Position numbers and translations under genes: made by a program. A stretch of DNA of 64,000 nt from Pseudoduganella albidiflava (GTDB lineage Bacteria; Pseudomonadota; Gammaproteobacteria; Burkholderiales; Burkholderiaceae_D), in NCBI RefSeq assembly GCF_004322755.1, contig NZ_CP036401.1, positions 6,634,001-6,698,000 of the forward strand, read 5' to 3'. Within the stretch, counting starts at the first letter, position 1. Every line of letters starts with the position of its first letter. Shown in pieces: positions 16,760 through 25,360 of this stretch. The notes beneath the pieces were generated by a model that did no database searches, was not told the DNA's origin, and was given only the letters and a program-made list of their open reading frames with translations.

Positions 16760-17935
16760 TCAGGCTTCGGCCAGGCTGCGGCCGAACAGCCTGTCGAACA
16801 GGCCTTTCGATTCCGTGACGCGCCGCTCGGTCACCACCTCGACCAGGTCCGCCAGGCTGCGCGCGACGTGGCTGCCGCGCGCGAGCTGCAGCACGGGGAT
16901 GCCCTGGTTGACCGAGTCGGTGGCGGACAGGTAATCGTTCGGCACGGTATGCACGACCTCGGCGCCGAGCGCCTGTTCCAGGTCCGCCAGGCGCAGCTTG
17001 CCGCCCTTCTCGTAGCGGTTGACGATCAGCCGCGTGCGCTCCATCGGATAGCCCAGCGAGCGGAAGATGTCGAGCAGGCGGCGCCCGTCGCGGATATCCG
17101 GCAGCGCCAGCTGCAGCACCGGGTAGATCGTGTCGGCATTGTCGAGCGCGCGCAGCGACAGTGCATCGATCTGGCGGCCCACGTCCAGCACGATGAAGTC
17201 GTAGTGCTGGCGCGCCACGCGCAAGATCGCTTCCATGTGTTCCGGCTTCATGTCGGCCGCCTTGGCCGGATCGTCGGCCCCGGCCAGCACGCCGAAGTTC
17301 GCCGTCACATGCACCAGGCACGAGTCGAGGAAGGCGCCATCGATGCGGTTGATCTGCGCGCAGACATCGGCCAGCGTCATCGCCGGCTTCTGGTCCGACA
17401 CGTACAGCGTGGCATCGCCGAACTGGCCATGCATGTCGATCACCAGCACTTTCTTGTCGGCCAGCGTCGCCAGCGCATAGGCGAAATTGGTGGCCAGGAA
17501 GGTCGCGCCGCTGCCGCCCTTGCAGGCGATGAGGGCCAGTACCTTGCCGTCGCGCATCCGCGTGACGCCGGTCTCGATCTCGATGCGGTCCATCGCTTCA
17601 TGGAACGCCCGGTGCACCAGCGGCAGCTGCAGCACCTCGCGCATGCCGGCACGCATCGCGCGAATCAGCAGCTCCTGGTGTGCCTCGCGCGCCAGCAGCA
17701 TGAAGCGCGCGTTCGGATATTGCCGGGCCAGCCTTTCGACGATTTCCCAGTCGCCCGGCTCGACGCCGCCGGCATCGAAAATCACCAGGTCGGGCGGGTC
17801 GGCCAGCGGCCGTTCGGCCGCATCGCGCAGGCCCTGGCGCGATGCCACCAGTTGCAGTGCCGGCATGCGCGCCGACCCCTGCGCGGCGATTTCCGCATGC
17901 AACAGGCTATCCTTGCTGATCATCAAAGCTTTCAT
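16760..17935 (-). CDS. cpaE: Tad pilus localisation protein CpaE/TadZ (MinD/ParA-like)
   Basis: A 391-residue protein with an N-terminal receiver-like domain (about 1-125: VIFDAGGVEPGDWEIVERLA) and a C-terminal MinD/ParA-type ATPase (about 130-370). The deviant Walker A reads CKGGSGATFLATNFA, with Ala-Thr where the canonical form has Lys-Thr; such changes are known in TadZ proteins. Later motifs are LVIDMHGQFGDATLY and FIVLDVGRQID. The family marks the pole or site where the pilus machine assembles. Start 17935 follows AAGGAAAA. Lies between the pseudopilin genes and cpaF. Confidence 0.92.
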   Translation of the reverse strand: MKALMISKDSLLHAEIAAQGSARMPALQLVASRQGLRDAAERPLADPPDLVIFDAGGVEPGDWEIVERLARQYPNARFMLLAREAHQELLIRAMRAGMREVLQLPLVHRAFHEAMDRIEIETGVTRMRDGKVLALIACKGGSGATFLATNFAYALATLADKKVLVIDMHGQFGDATLYVSDQKPAMTLADVCAQINRIDGAFLDSCLVHVTANFGVLAGADDPAKAADMKPEHMEAILRVARQHYDFIVLDVGRQIDALSLRALDNADTIYPVLQLALPDIRDGRRLLDIFRSLGYPMERTRLIVNRYEKGGKLRLADLEQALGAEVVHTVPNDYLSATDSVNQGIPVLQLARGSHVARSLADLVEVVTERRVTESKGLFDRLFGRSLAEA

Positions 17936-17949
17936 GGCGTTTTCCTTGT

Positions 17950-18540
17950 TCAGAGACAGTTGTTCTCGCCTTGGACGTAACCCAGCGACTCGGCCTTGAC
18001 GAGGGTTGCCGAGGGGGGGATGGACAGCGATGCGAGGCCGGGAACGATCCCGGTCATCGGTTGATAGTTCAGCGGCGTGCAGGCCCCGCCAGCGCCGGTC
18101 GCGCCGCAAATGCTGACGCGCACGAGGCGGATGCACGACCCCGCATGCGGGCTGATGGCACAGTTCACGACGTTTTGCGCCGGGCACTGCGGCCGGGTGA
18201 TCGCGGTCACGGTGCCGTTGGCCGACTGGCCCAGGTACTCGATGTGCACGTTCGCGGTACCCAGCTCGGGCACCAGCGGCAGCGTGCCGCTGGCGGAGCC
18301 GAGCAGCGCCCGGGCGCGGAGCGCGTCCATCGCGGCGGCGTTGGTAAAGTCCGTCACCGTGGCGGCACGGGCCGCCACGCGCGTGACATCCTGCACGGTG
18401 TTGAGCACGTACATCACGCGGGCAACCTCGAGCGTGCCCAGCACGAGCAGCAGGAAGGTGCCGAGCACGAGCGCCAGTTCGATGGTGACGAGGCCGCGGG
18501 CGTCATTTATTGTCCAGCACTTTGGGCGTAGTGGTCGCAT
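17950..18540 (-). CDS. TadE/TadF-like pseudopilin
   Basis: A 196-residue minor pilin-like protein with the TadE opening: a short basic leader (MRPLRPKCWTINDARG) then LVTIELALVLGTFLLLVLG, where the glycine before a hydrophobic segment with glutamate at about +5 is a TadE-type processing signal. The rest is a periplasmic domain with four or more cysteines (PQCPAQNVVNC, GSCIRLVRVSICGA). The start at 18540 overlaps the preceding gene by 38 bases and has no clear ribosome site, but no better in-frame start exists. Probably translationally coupled. Confidence 0.85.
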   Translation of the reverse strand: MRPLRPKCWTINDARGLVTIELALVLGTFLLLVLGTLEVARVMYVLNTVQDVTRVAARAATVTDFTNAAAMDALRARALLGSASGTLPLVPELGTANVHIEYLGQSANGTVTAITRPQCPAQNVVNCAISPHAGSCIRLVRVSICGATGAGGACTPLNYQPMTGIVPGLASLSIPPSATLVKAESLGYVQGENNCL

Positions 18541-18979
18541 AGGTTTGCGTTGCTGCGGCAGGTATGGTGAGATTTTCGGGAAGGACTTGCTGGTAAACGC
18601 TGCCGAAGATCGTGTCGTGGAAGAGGATCGCCGCCGAAACGGTGATGGAACTGAAACCGATATCGGTGCAATTGAACAGTCCGCAATTCACGTCGAACAG
18701 TTCCTCGTCCGGCTGGATATCGAGGCCGGCCGACCGGGTGGCGTCGTACACGGTATTGATCGTGAACAGCTTCAGGGCAGTCGAACCGCCAACGATGGTC
18801 GCCCTCGGCAGTGTCGCGACGATGCGGTTGGTATTCGCGACACCTTTCGTGAGCGCGATGGCGTGCCAGGTCAGGCGGCCGGACAGCACGATCATCGCCA
18901 GGATGACGATGGTAAGCGTGACCACGGCGGCCATTTCGATGGTGGCGATCCCGCGTTCGCGGTGCGGCTGGCGGTTCAT
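18503..18979 (-). CDS. TadE-like pseudopilin
   Basis: A 158-residue protein starting MNRQPHRERGIATIEMAAVV, a TadE-type leader: basic N-terminus, Gly, then I-A-T-I-E and a hydrophobic helix (VVTLTIVILAMIVLSG). TadV should cut after the glycine. The periplasmic part has a cysteine pair (VNCGLFNCTDIG). Its ATG overlaps the stop of the upstream TadG-like gene (ATGA), indicating coupling. Likely a minor component that primes or caps the Flp pilus. Confidence 0.85.
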   Translation of the reverse strand: MNRQPHRERGIATIEMAAVVTLTIVILAMIVLSGRLTWHAIALTKGVANTNRIVATLPRATIVGGSTALKLFTINTVYDATRSAGLDIQPDEELFDVNCGLFNCTDIGFSSITVSAAILFHDTIFGSVYQQVLPENLTIPAAATQTYATTTPKVLDNK

Positions 18980-20478
18980 CGGATCAGCTCCACGTCGCCG
19001 GCCAGCGTGCCCTCGTCGGCAAGGGCGACGAAGCCGGTAAATTCGCCGGGTACCTCGCTGGCACTGGCGTGAGCGGTCAGGAAAAACACGCCATAGGCAA
19101 GCACGCTTGCCCTGGTGATGTTCGGGCCGTCCGCCGCCCGGCATTCCAGCAACGGAACATACATGAGCCGGCGCCCTTGCCGGGCGGGTGTCAGGGGCGC
19201 GGGATTGGTATCGTAGGTCGTGCCGTTGGTGGAAAAATACGGCGCGTCCACTGGATAGTTCTTTGGTCCCGTGTAAGCCGACGTGGAGGGATACATGACA
19301 TCCCAGGAACCGGTGATCTTGACATTGGTCGGTCTGCGGGGAATCCGGTAGGCCCACCGCACCCCGTAGGCGGTGGGCGCCGGTTTCAGTGCTTCCAGAT
19401 CCCCCGGAGAAAGGTCGGCGACCGTGCCCAGTCCCTCGGAAACCATCTTTGGCTCGGCGCTGGTATTGACCGGCGTCTCATAGTGCCAGTTCGCTCCTGT
19501 CTGTGCGTAGCTCTTGATATTGGTGTCGGGCGGTGCCGCGTCGCGCGTGCAGTCCATCGCCGCGTTCCCGCTGCCGTACTGGTTGAAGCGCGAATTGAGC
19601 TGCGCTGCCAGGCCGAACGTGGCCTGCCTGGCGATCCTCAGGCTGCCGGTGCCGATGCGGGGATAGGCGATCGTACCCGAGCACATGAACGGCGCCATGA
19701 TGGTATCTTTCGTCGCGGCCGGTTCATTGCCCACGCCGGGCGCCGCGAGCGGATCCACGTAATAGAACACGGGGTCCAGGCCATTCGGGTTCAGCCTCAG
19801 CAGGTTATAGGTAATACCATAGCGAAAACCGTAGCTTACCCTCTCCAGAAGACCGGTCTTGTTGGAGCGAATCCCACCGGCAATCTTCGAGCGCGCGCAG
19901 ATGGCAAGCGGCGTCACGTTCAGCGAGCGGCGCCCTGCCACGGCAACCGGGCGCACATCGAATGGCGCCATGACGCCGAAAATACCCATCAGCAGCGGTT
20001 GTACTTCGCGCACGCCGGCGCCCAGCGCGCCGATATCGATGCGGGCGTACAGCATGTCGGCGACCGCGTCAGCCCCGACGCTCCCTGCCGGCAGCCAGGC
20101 CGCCGCCGGGGCATGGGGATTGACGCTGAACCGCAGCACATCCGTCACCGTATCGCCGCCAGCGACACCATGCAGCGTTTGGGCTTTTTTCCTGACCTCG
20201 CTGACAGCGTTTTCCAGTCCCGCCGCCGTGCCGTTCAGCATGGATGCCGCGGTGATGGCCATCGTGTCGGCGGCAGCCTGCAGCTGGGCGCGCCGCAGAT
20301 ACACCAATCCCAGGTCGAGCACCAGGCCGGTGAAGCCCAGGATCAGCGTCAGCATGACCGCGTACATGATCAGGATCACGCCGCGCGGGCGCCGCGCGAG
20401 TGCCGGGACCGGCTTGCGTGCGCGCTTGAAAGCAGGCTTCATTGCGGGCTTCACTGAGGGTTTCACTGAGGGTTTCAT
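18976..20478 (-). CDS. TadG-like pilus-assembly protein
   Basis: A 500-residue protein with an N-terminal TadG/TadE-type membrane segment (RGVILIMYAVMLTLILGFTG) followed by LVLDLGLVYLRRAQLQAAAD, the classical TadG_N (PF13400) signature, and a large periplasmic domain rich in Tyr, Pro and Gly. No von Willebrand A metal site is evident. The first 20 residues are a tetrapeptide repeat (MKPS VKPS VKPA MKPA) from a 12-bp DNA repeat. The start overlaps the stop of the small lipoprotein gene (ATGA). Confidence 0.87.
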   Translation of the reverse strand: MKPSVKPSVKPAMKPAFKRARKPVPALARRPRGVILIMYAVMLTLILGFTGLVLDLGLVYLRRAQLQAAADTMAITAASMLNGTAAGLENAVSEVRKKAQTLHGVAGGDTVTDVLRFSVNPHAPAAAWLPAGSVGADAVADMLYARIDIGALGAGVREVQPLLMGIFGVMAPFDVRPVAVAGRRSLNVTPLAICARSKIAGGIRSNKTGLLERVSYGFRYGITYNLLRLNPNGLDPVFYYVDPLAAPGVGNEPAATKDTIMAPFMCSGTIAYPRIGTGSLRIARQATFGLAAQLNSRFNQYGSGNAAMDCTRDAAPPDTNIKSYAQTGANWHYETPVNTSAEPKMVSEGLGTVADLSPGDLEALKPAPTAYGVRWAYRIPRRPTNVKITGSWDVMYPSTSAYTGPKNYPVDAPYFSTNGTTYDTNPAPLTPARQGRRLMYVPLLECRAADGPNITRASVLAYGVFFLTAHASASEVPGEFTGFVALADEGTLAGDVELIR

Positions 20479-20482
20479 TGCG
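20435..20482. repeat. Four tandem 12-bp units at the 5' end of the TadG-like gene
   Basis: Plus-strand units GGCTTCATTGCG, GGCTTCACTGAG, GGTTTCACTGAG and GGTTTCATTGCG. They encode (M/V)KP(S/A) four times and also contain the stop-start overlap with the upstream lipoprotein gene. Being a multiple of three, gain or loss of a unit would keep the frame. Confidence 0.9.
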
Positions 20483-20756
20483 CACCACTGACGCCGATGG
20501 TGAACACGGATTGCGCGGGCTGCGGCGCGGCGAACGATTTCTGGTAGCGCTGCTGTGCCGCGGCCGCGCTGTGGCCATCCAGGCCGTTCGCCGGCCGGTT
20601 GTCGCGGCCGGCGCCCGGATCGATCACCTGCCGCGCGAACGCGGCCCGTGTCGCGTCGCCGAAACGGGCGTCCCACTGCGGGGTCGTGCGCACGATGGCT
20701 TCGCCGCAGCCGGACAGCGCGGCAATCATCGTTGCCATGAGCAAGCTGGTTTTCAT
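20475..20756 (-). CDS. Small Tad-locus lipoprotein
   Basis: A 93-residue protein with signal peptide and lipobox (MKTSLLMATMIAALSGCGEA; C17). The mature part contains WDARFGDATRAAFARQVIDP and GLDGHSAAAAQQRYQKSF, a pattern I recognise from small lipoproteins encoded in Tad loci of beta- and gammaproteobacteria. It lies 10 bases after cpaC and overlaps the TadG-like gene. By analogy with RcpB/TadD-type accessories it may help the secretin at the outer membrane; that is inference. Confidence 0.8.
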   Translation of the reverse strand: MKTSLLMATMIAALSGCGEAIVRTTPQWDARFGDATRAAFARQVIDPGAGRDNRPANGLDGHSAAAAQQRYQKSFAAPQPAQSVFTIGVSGAQ

Positions 20757-20766
20757 GGAAATCTCC

Positions 20767-22320
20767 TTACTTCAGCTGAAACTGGGACGACGGCGGGGCA
20801 GATGACGAGGAAGACGGCGCGGTCGGTACTGGCCGGATGGCAGGCATCGTCGCTTCCATCTTGCCGCCGATGAAGAGGTTGTTGCCGCGGGCCGACTGCA
20901 GCGCGTCGGTCGGCAATGCCACACCCGGCGGCAAGGGCTTGACCAGGTGTGCCGTGACCAGGAACAGCAGCTCGGTGCGGTCTTGCTGGAAATCGGTGCT
21001 GCGGAACAGGGTGCCGAGCACCGGCACTTCGCCCAGCACCGGCAAGGCACCGATATTGCTGACCTGGTTATTGCGGATCAGGCCGCCGATCGCGAAGCTC
21101 TGGCCATCGAACAGCTGTACCGTCGTGGTGGCGCGGCGGGTCGTAATCAGGGGCATGATGGCGGCGCCATTGATGCCGTTGGCGGTCAGCCCGATCCCTT
21201 CGCGCGACAGTTCCGATACTTCCGGTGCCACTTTCAGGCTGATCCGCCCGCCCGCCAGCACCGTGGGGGTGAAGCGCAAGCCGACGCCGAATTCCTTTTC
21301 TTCCAGCGTCACCTTGTTGTTGTCCTGGGCGACCGGGATGAAGATCTTGCCGCCCGCCAGGAAGCTGCCTTCCTGGCCGCTGATCGCCATCACCGTGGGT
21401 TCGGCCAGCAGGCGCACCAAACCATGGTCGCGCTGGGCATCGAGCCGCAAGGCGTTGAACGGTGACTTTGCCACCTGCACCCCGCCCTTCAACGTTTCGG
21501 TGAGGAAGTTCGACACCACGGCCGCAGTCCATTCGCCGCCGCGCAGGCGCAGGGCAGTACCCGCTTCCAGCTTGTCGAGCAGGGTCTTCGATACTTCGGC
21601 AATCTTCACTTCCAGCATCACCTGCTGCGGTGCGCTGACGCCCAGCATGTTGACGATGCGCGCGCCGGCGCCGTTCTGACCGCCGCCGACGGCGCTGTCC
21701 GTCTTGCTGGCGCCGGTACCGCCTTCGCCATCCCTGCCGCCGGCGAGCGGCCTGGCCGGCCGCCGCACGTAGGCTTGCGCCAGTTCCACCACGCGTGCCA
21801 GCGTGACACCGTCCGACACGGTACCGCTCAACACCACCGTATCGGCGGCGGCGCTCACGCGGATTTCCTTTTCGTCGGGCAGCAGCGCGGCCAGGGCTGC
21901 CTGCAACGCCGAGACATCCATCGCGACGGTGACTTCGATCACGCTGCAGGCACCGCTTTTCACCTGCACGATCATGTTGGTGCTGCCGACATCGGCGCCG
22001 GCCAGGTACAGCGTATCCGGAGCCACCGCCATCGCCTGCAGAACGGCCGGATTGCCGACACTGCGGTTGACGATCGTTTCCGGCAAGCGCATCAGCGTGG
22101 ATTTGCCGAGCTGCAGGGCGAGCTGGCCCGGCGCGGCGGCCTGGCCGCGGCAGCGCGGACCATCGGCCCGTTCGGGCGCCGCCGGCTTGCGGCGGCCGGG
22201 GTCCGCCACCGGTGCGTCGATCACGGCCGCCGTCGTGGACACGGCCGGCAGGGCCGGAGCGGCATGGGCATGGACCGCGGCCGACAGCCCGGCAAGCAGC
22301 ATTGCGGAATGGAGTTTCAT
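20767..22320 (-). CDS. cpaC: Tad pilus outer-membrane secretin CpaC/RcpA
   Basis: A 517-residue secretin forming the outer-membrane pore for the Flp pilus. Signal peptide MKLHSAMLLAGLSAAVHAHA; pilus-secretin N-domain (about 65-145: LQLGKSTLMRLPETIVNRSV), a BON-like segment (VRVSAAADTVVLSGTVSD region), and the C-terminal secretin domain (about 290-470) with VTLEEKEFGVGLRFTPTV and SFAIGGLIRNNQVSNIGALP. A Ser/Pro tail closes it (APSSSSSAPPSSQFQLK). The start at 22320 was chosen for the signal peptide; a longer open frame upstream is not supported. 10 bases after cpaB. Confidence 0.95.
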   Translation of the reverse strand: MKLHSAMLLAGLSAAVHAHAAPALPAVSTTAAVIDAPVADPGRRKPAAPERADGPRCRGQAAAPGQLALQLGKSTLMRLPETIVNRSVGNPAVLQAMAVAPDTLYLAGADVGSTNMIVQVKSGACSVIEVTVAMDVSALQAALAALLPDEKEIRVSAAADTVVLSGTVSDGVTLARVVELAQAYVRRPARPLAGGRDGEGGTGASKTDSAVGGGQNGAGARIVNMLGVSAPQQVMLEVKIAEVSKTLLDKLEAGTALRLRGGEWTAAVVSNFLTETLKGGVQVAKSPFNALRLDAQRDHGLVRLLAEPTVMAISGQEGSFLAGGKIFIPVAQDNNKVTLEEKEFGVGLRFTPTVLAGGRISLKVAPEVSELSREGIGLTANGINGAAIMPLITTRRATTTVQLFDGQSFAIGGLIRNNQVSNIGALPVLGEVPVLGTLFRSTDFQQDRTELLFLVTAHLVKPLPPGVALPTDALQSARGNNLFIGGKMEATMPAIRPVPTAPSSSSSAPPSSQFQLK

Positions 22321-22330
22321 GTCATCTTCC

Positions 22331-23167
22331 TCACAGGCATTCTTTACGGCTGCGCAAGCCATCGATGGCACCGATGCAGTGGCGGTACGGGGCGGCGCTG
22401 GCTTGCCGTACCGGTGCGCGGCGGGCCGGGGCGGCAATCGCGGCCTCGACCGCTTTCGGCGAGGCGAGACCCAGCAGGCTGCTCTTGGTTGCGCCGGCCG
22501 TGGTGCCGGGTTGCGGGTCGATCTGGTTGCGCAGCACCAGCGACAGGTTGCCGACGCTGCGTGCCAGGTCCAGCATTTCGGCCTGTTCCGGCGACACTTC
22601 CAGCGTCACGGCATTGACGACGCGCGGCTTGGTATCGTCGCGCCCGACTTCCTGCGCGACCGCCAGGACGAGGATGCGCTCCAGCACGATCTTCGAAATG
22701 GCTTCACGGTCCTCGGCGGTGCTGGTATCGGCCTGCGTGCTGACGAGGATGTCGACGAAATTGCCGGGCAGCGCGAAACCGGCCACGCCGACCACGTCGT
22801 TGACGCGTACGGTGATGGCGCGCTTGCCTTCGGTAATCAGGGCGGACAGGCCACCCAGCGTGCCGGCCGGGGCCAGCTTCGCTTCCGTCAGCGGTTCGCC
22901 GCGCAGCACGCTGGTCTTCAACACCCTGCCGGACAGCTTCAGCGGATCGGTCAGCGCGCCAGCCGGCAGGCTGTCGGCGGGCCATTCGGCCAGTTTCACG
23001 GTTTCCGGCCCGAGGCGCTGCCCGAGGTTGACGTCGGCAGTGGCGACGACGACGTGGGCAGCGGTGCTCGGCGCCTGCCGCAACAGCCAGCGCGAGGCCA
23101 GGGCGACCGCGGCCAGGCCAAGCACGATGGCAATGGCCATCATCGTGTAAGCACGGCGGTTTTTCAT
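22331..23167 (-). CDS. cpaB: Tad pilus assembly protein CpaB/RcpC
   Basis: A 278-residue periplasmic, membrane-anchored protein. An N-terminal anchor (YTMMAIAIVLGLAAVALAS) is followed by a SAF domain (about 38-105: VVVATADVNLGQRLGPETVK) and the RcpC/CpaB C-terminal domain (about 110-215: KRAITVRVNDVVGVAGFALP, GNFVDILVST). A basic Ala-rich tail ends the protein. The ATG overlaps the ATPase stop (ATGA) and follows AGAGGA. It likely bridges the peptidoglycan and the secretin. Confidence 0.93.
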   Translation of the reverse strand: MKNRRAYTMMAIAIVLGLAAVALASRWLLRQAPSTAAHVVVATADVNLGQRLGPETVKLAEWPADSLPAGALTDPLKLSGRVLKTSVLRGEPLTEAKLAPAGTLGGLSALITEGKRAITVRVNDVVGVAGFALPGNFVDILVSTQADTSTAEDREAISKIVLERILVLAVAQEVGRDDTKPRVVNAVTLEVSPEQAEMLDLARSVGNLSLVLRNQIDPQPGTTAGATKSSLLGLASPKAVEAAIAAPARRAPVRQASAAPYRHCIGAIDGLRSRKECL

Positions 23168-24519
23168 GCAATCCTCTCGAAGAAGGTGGTATCGGCGGCA
23201 GCGGTGAACTGCATGCCCGTGGTGGCAAACATGCTCGACCAGGCCTGATCGAGGGCAGCCACCGACATGACTGCCGGCAGGCCCGTGAATGCGGCGAAAT
23301 CGGCAATGCGCGACAGGATGTCGCGCGGGACACTGGCCAGCAGCGGCTGGCCGCTGTCGCGGTGCAGTTCGTTGATCAGGTAAGCCAGCGCCGCTTCGTC
23401 CGGCGCGATGCCCAGCGCGCGGCACTGCTGGCGGAACAGCGTGCGGTAGGCGCCTTCGCCGATCGGCCCCACATGCACCTTGTAGCCCAGCCGGCGCAGC
23501 GACGATGGATCGAGCAGCGCCTGCGGCTCCAGGTTGGTGACGAAAATCATCGTCACGTCGAACGGCACGACGAATTTGCGGCCGCCCTGCAACGCCAGGT
23601 ATTCGGCCCCCGTGTCGAGCGGCTGCGCGAAACGGTTCAGCAATTCGGCAGCCGGCACGCGCTGCCGGCCCAGGTCATCGACGATGAACAGCCCGCCTGT
23701 CGCCTTCACGTGCGGCGGCGCCTGGTAGCTGCCGGAAAACGGGTCGTGGCGCAGGTCCAGCATGTCCAGCGCCAGTTCCGCGCCCATGTGCAGCACGGGG
23801 CGGTTGCACAATACCCAGCGGCTGTCGGTGCTGCGCCGTTCGCCGATCGCGCGGCCCTGTGCCGCTGCGGACGGCGGATGATGGATCGCGCTGTCGAACA
23901 CCTGCACGATTTCCTCGCCCATCAGGATCGCGTACGGTACCCCCACCGTGCCGTGCAGCAAGCGGCCGAGCCGGCGCGCCAGCGTGGTCTTGCCGCTGCC
24001 GGACGGCCCATGCAGCAGCAGCGAGCGGTGGGCATGCAGCGCGGCACCGGCCAGTTCGCGCACGGCGGCGGGCAGGCAGTCGTCGGCGAATTCGCTGGCG
24101 ACATCTTGTGCCGCCACCGTCGGCAGCAAGGCCGACTGGCGCTGCACCAGCGCGCGGTAGGTTTCCAGCGGCACCGGCGCCGGCCCCGTGTACGGGCTGC
24201 GTTCGAGCCAGGCCACGGTACGTTGCCGGCCGGCCGATGTGAGCTGGTACTGCACGTCGATATCGGTATCGCCGCGCCAGGCGACTTCGGCGAGCTGCTC
24301 GGCCACCATGAAGTCGAGGACTTCGCGCAACACGTTGATCGACAGGCGCAACCGTGTCGTGAGGACGGGCAAGTGCGTCTTTCCAGAGCCGAACAGTTGT
24401 TTGGATGCCAGCTCGGCAAGCAGGGTCAGCTCCAGCCCTGTCTCGCGCACCGTCTTCGGCTGGGGGGGCAGCTGGCACTGCCCGCCGGTCGTTTCACCTG
24501 CAGAGATTTGAAGGTCCAT
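23164..24519 (-). CDS. AAA+ ATPase with N-terminal winged helix, embedded in the Tad operon
   Basis: A 451-residue soluble protein that is not among the canonical Tad components. Residues about 25-105 look like a winged helix-turn-helix (LTTRLRLSINVLREVLDFMV, LTSAGRQRTVAWLERS). A AAA+ domain follows: Walker A GPSGSGKTT (171-179), Walker B GGLFIVDDLG (275-284), sensor-1-like MIFVTNLEP (324-332). Related sequences are annotated only as ATPases, sometimes with chaperone activity. It is coupled to cpaB by an ATGA overlap and follows tadV by 62 bases, so it is expressed with the pilus. It might regulate the operon, remodel a machine component or act as a chaperone; none is shown by the sequence. 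AGGAGC precedes the ATG. Confidence 0.85.
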   Translation of the reverse strand: MDLQISAGETTGGQCQLPPQPKTVRETGLELTLLAELASKQLFGSGKTHLPVLTTRLRLSINVLREVLDFMVAEQLAEVAWRGDTDIDVQYQLTSAGRQRTVAWLERSPYTGPAPVPLETYRALVQRQSALLPTVAAQDVASEFADDCLPAAVRELAGAALHAHRSLLLHGPSGSGKTTLARRLGRLLHGTVGVPYAILMGEEIVQVFDSAIHHPPSAAAQGRAIGERRSTDSRWVLCNRPVLHMGAELALDMLDLRHDPFSGSYQAPPHVKATGGLFIVDDLGRQRVPAAELLNRFAQPLDTGAEYLALQGGRKFVVPFDVTMIFVTNLEPQALLDPSSLRRLGYKVHVGPIGEGAYRTLFRQQCRALGIAPDEAALAYLINELHRDSGQPLLASVPRDILSRIADFAAFTGLPAVMSVAALDQAWSSMFATTGMQFTAAADTTFFERIA

Positions 24520-24581
24520 CGTCGCGCTCCTGCGTTGTGGAGGAGCAATTTTAGGCGGGGGTTTCCCGACGGATATTGACC

Positions 24582-25124
24582 TCAGGCAAAAGTAAAACCG
24601 TGTGTCCGGAACACCACGACAGCGGTGGCCAGGGCGATCGCCACGCCATAGGGAATGCCACCGGCACTGGCGTCGCGGGTAACCGTTACCGGTTGCATTG
24701 GATAGCCTGCGAGCCGGCCTAGCATCGGCCACAGCAGGGTTTTCAGGTTGCCGGCAAGGATGCGCCAGCGGCCGTTCCGGATCAGCATGACCAAGGCAAG
24801 CACGCCGCCGATCAGGAAAGCCAGCGTGGCGATGCGCAGAGCCAGCGCGGGGCCCACGAAGCCGCCCGCCATGGCCATCAGCTTGACATCGCCGGCAGCC
24901 ATGCCGCGCAGCAAATACAAGGGCAGGAAAATGCAAAATCCCGTGGCCAGCCCGGCAAGCCAGGTCGCGAGCAGGCCGGTCATGGGACCGGTGACGGAGT
25001 GCAGCACGAGCGACAGCAGCAAGCCGCACAGCACCAGGACGTTGGGAATACGCCGTAACGCCAGATCGGTCACGGCTGCCTGCAGCACCAGCCACAGGAG
25101 AATAATGTGAAGTCCCTCGTTCAT
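24582..25124 (-). CDS. tadV: Prepilin peptidase TadV/CpaA (A24 aspartic protease)
   Basis: A 180-residue membrane protease that cuts the Flp and TadE/F/G leaders. About six hydrophobic segments; the two aspartates lie in TDLALRRIPNVLVL (D20) and in MAAGDVKLMAMAGG, the GxGD-type motif. Short length, lacking the N-methylation domain, is typical for the TadV group. It sits 50 bases after flp, behind a strong hairpin, and has no obvious Shine-Dalgarno sequence, which suggests lower expression than flp. Confidence 0.9.
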   Translation of the reverse strand: MNEGLHIILLWLVLQAAVTDLALRRIPNVLVLCGLLLSLVLHSVTGPMTGLLATWLAGLATGFCIFLPLYLLRGMAAGDVKLMAMAGGFVGPALALRIATLAFLIGGVLALVMLIRNGRWRILAGNLKTLLWPMLGRLAGYPMQPVTVTRDASAGGIPYGVAIALATAVVVFRTHGFTFA

Positions 25125-25143
25125 CGTATGTGCAGTGAGAGAA

Positions 25144-25168
25144 GGCCCGCCGGCGGTGTCGGCGGGCC
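25144..25168 (-). terminator. Hairpin between flp and tadV (attenuator/terminator)
   Basis: GGCCCGCCG-(7 nt)-CGGCGGGCC is a perfect nine-pair GC stem beginning 6 bases after the flp stop; on the minus strand it is followed by TTCTCTC. It should end or stabilise most flp transcripts while letting some read into tadV, giving excess pilin over machine parts. Confidence 0.7.
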
Positions 25169-25174
25169 GGTGGG

Positions 25175-25360
25175 TTAGCCTAACGCGTCAGCCAGGCGCC
25201 CAGCGATCGTGGTGAACGCAGTGCCAACGCCAGTGGCCAGCGTCCCGAACGAGGCAATAATGGCGGCGGCAATCACCGCGGCCAGCAGGCCGTATTCAAT
25301 AGCGGTGATACCCTCTTCATCCTTGGCGAATTGACGGGCTGCATTGATCAGTGCTTTCAT
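25175..25360 (-). CDS. flp: Flp pilin, major subunit
   Basis: A 61-residue prepilin: leader MKALINAARQFAKDEEG, cleaved after glycine, then ITAIEYGLLAAVIAAAIIAS with the Flp motif (Glu+5, Tyr+6) and a short Thr/Gly-rich C-terminus. Ribosome site AGGAGGAATC is near perfect. First gene of the Tad operon, likely the most expressed. Only one flp copy is in the window. Confidence 0.96.
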   Translation of the reverse strand: MKALINAARQFAKDEEGITAIEYGLLAAVIAAAIIASFGTLATGVGTAFTTIAGRLADALG

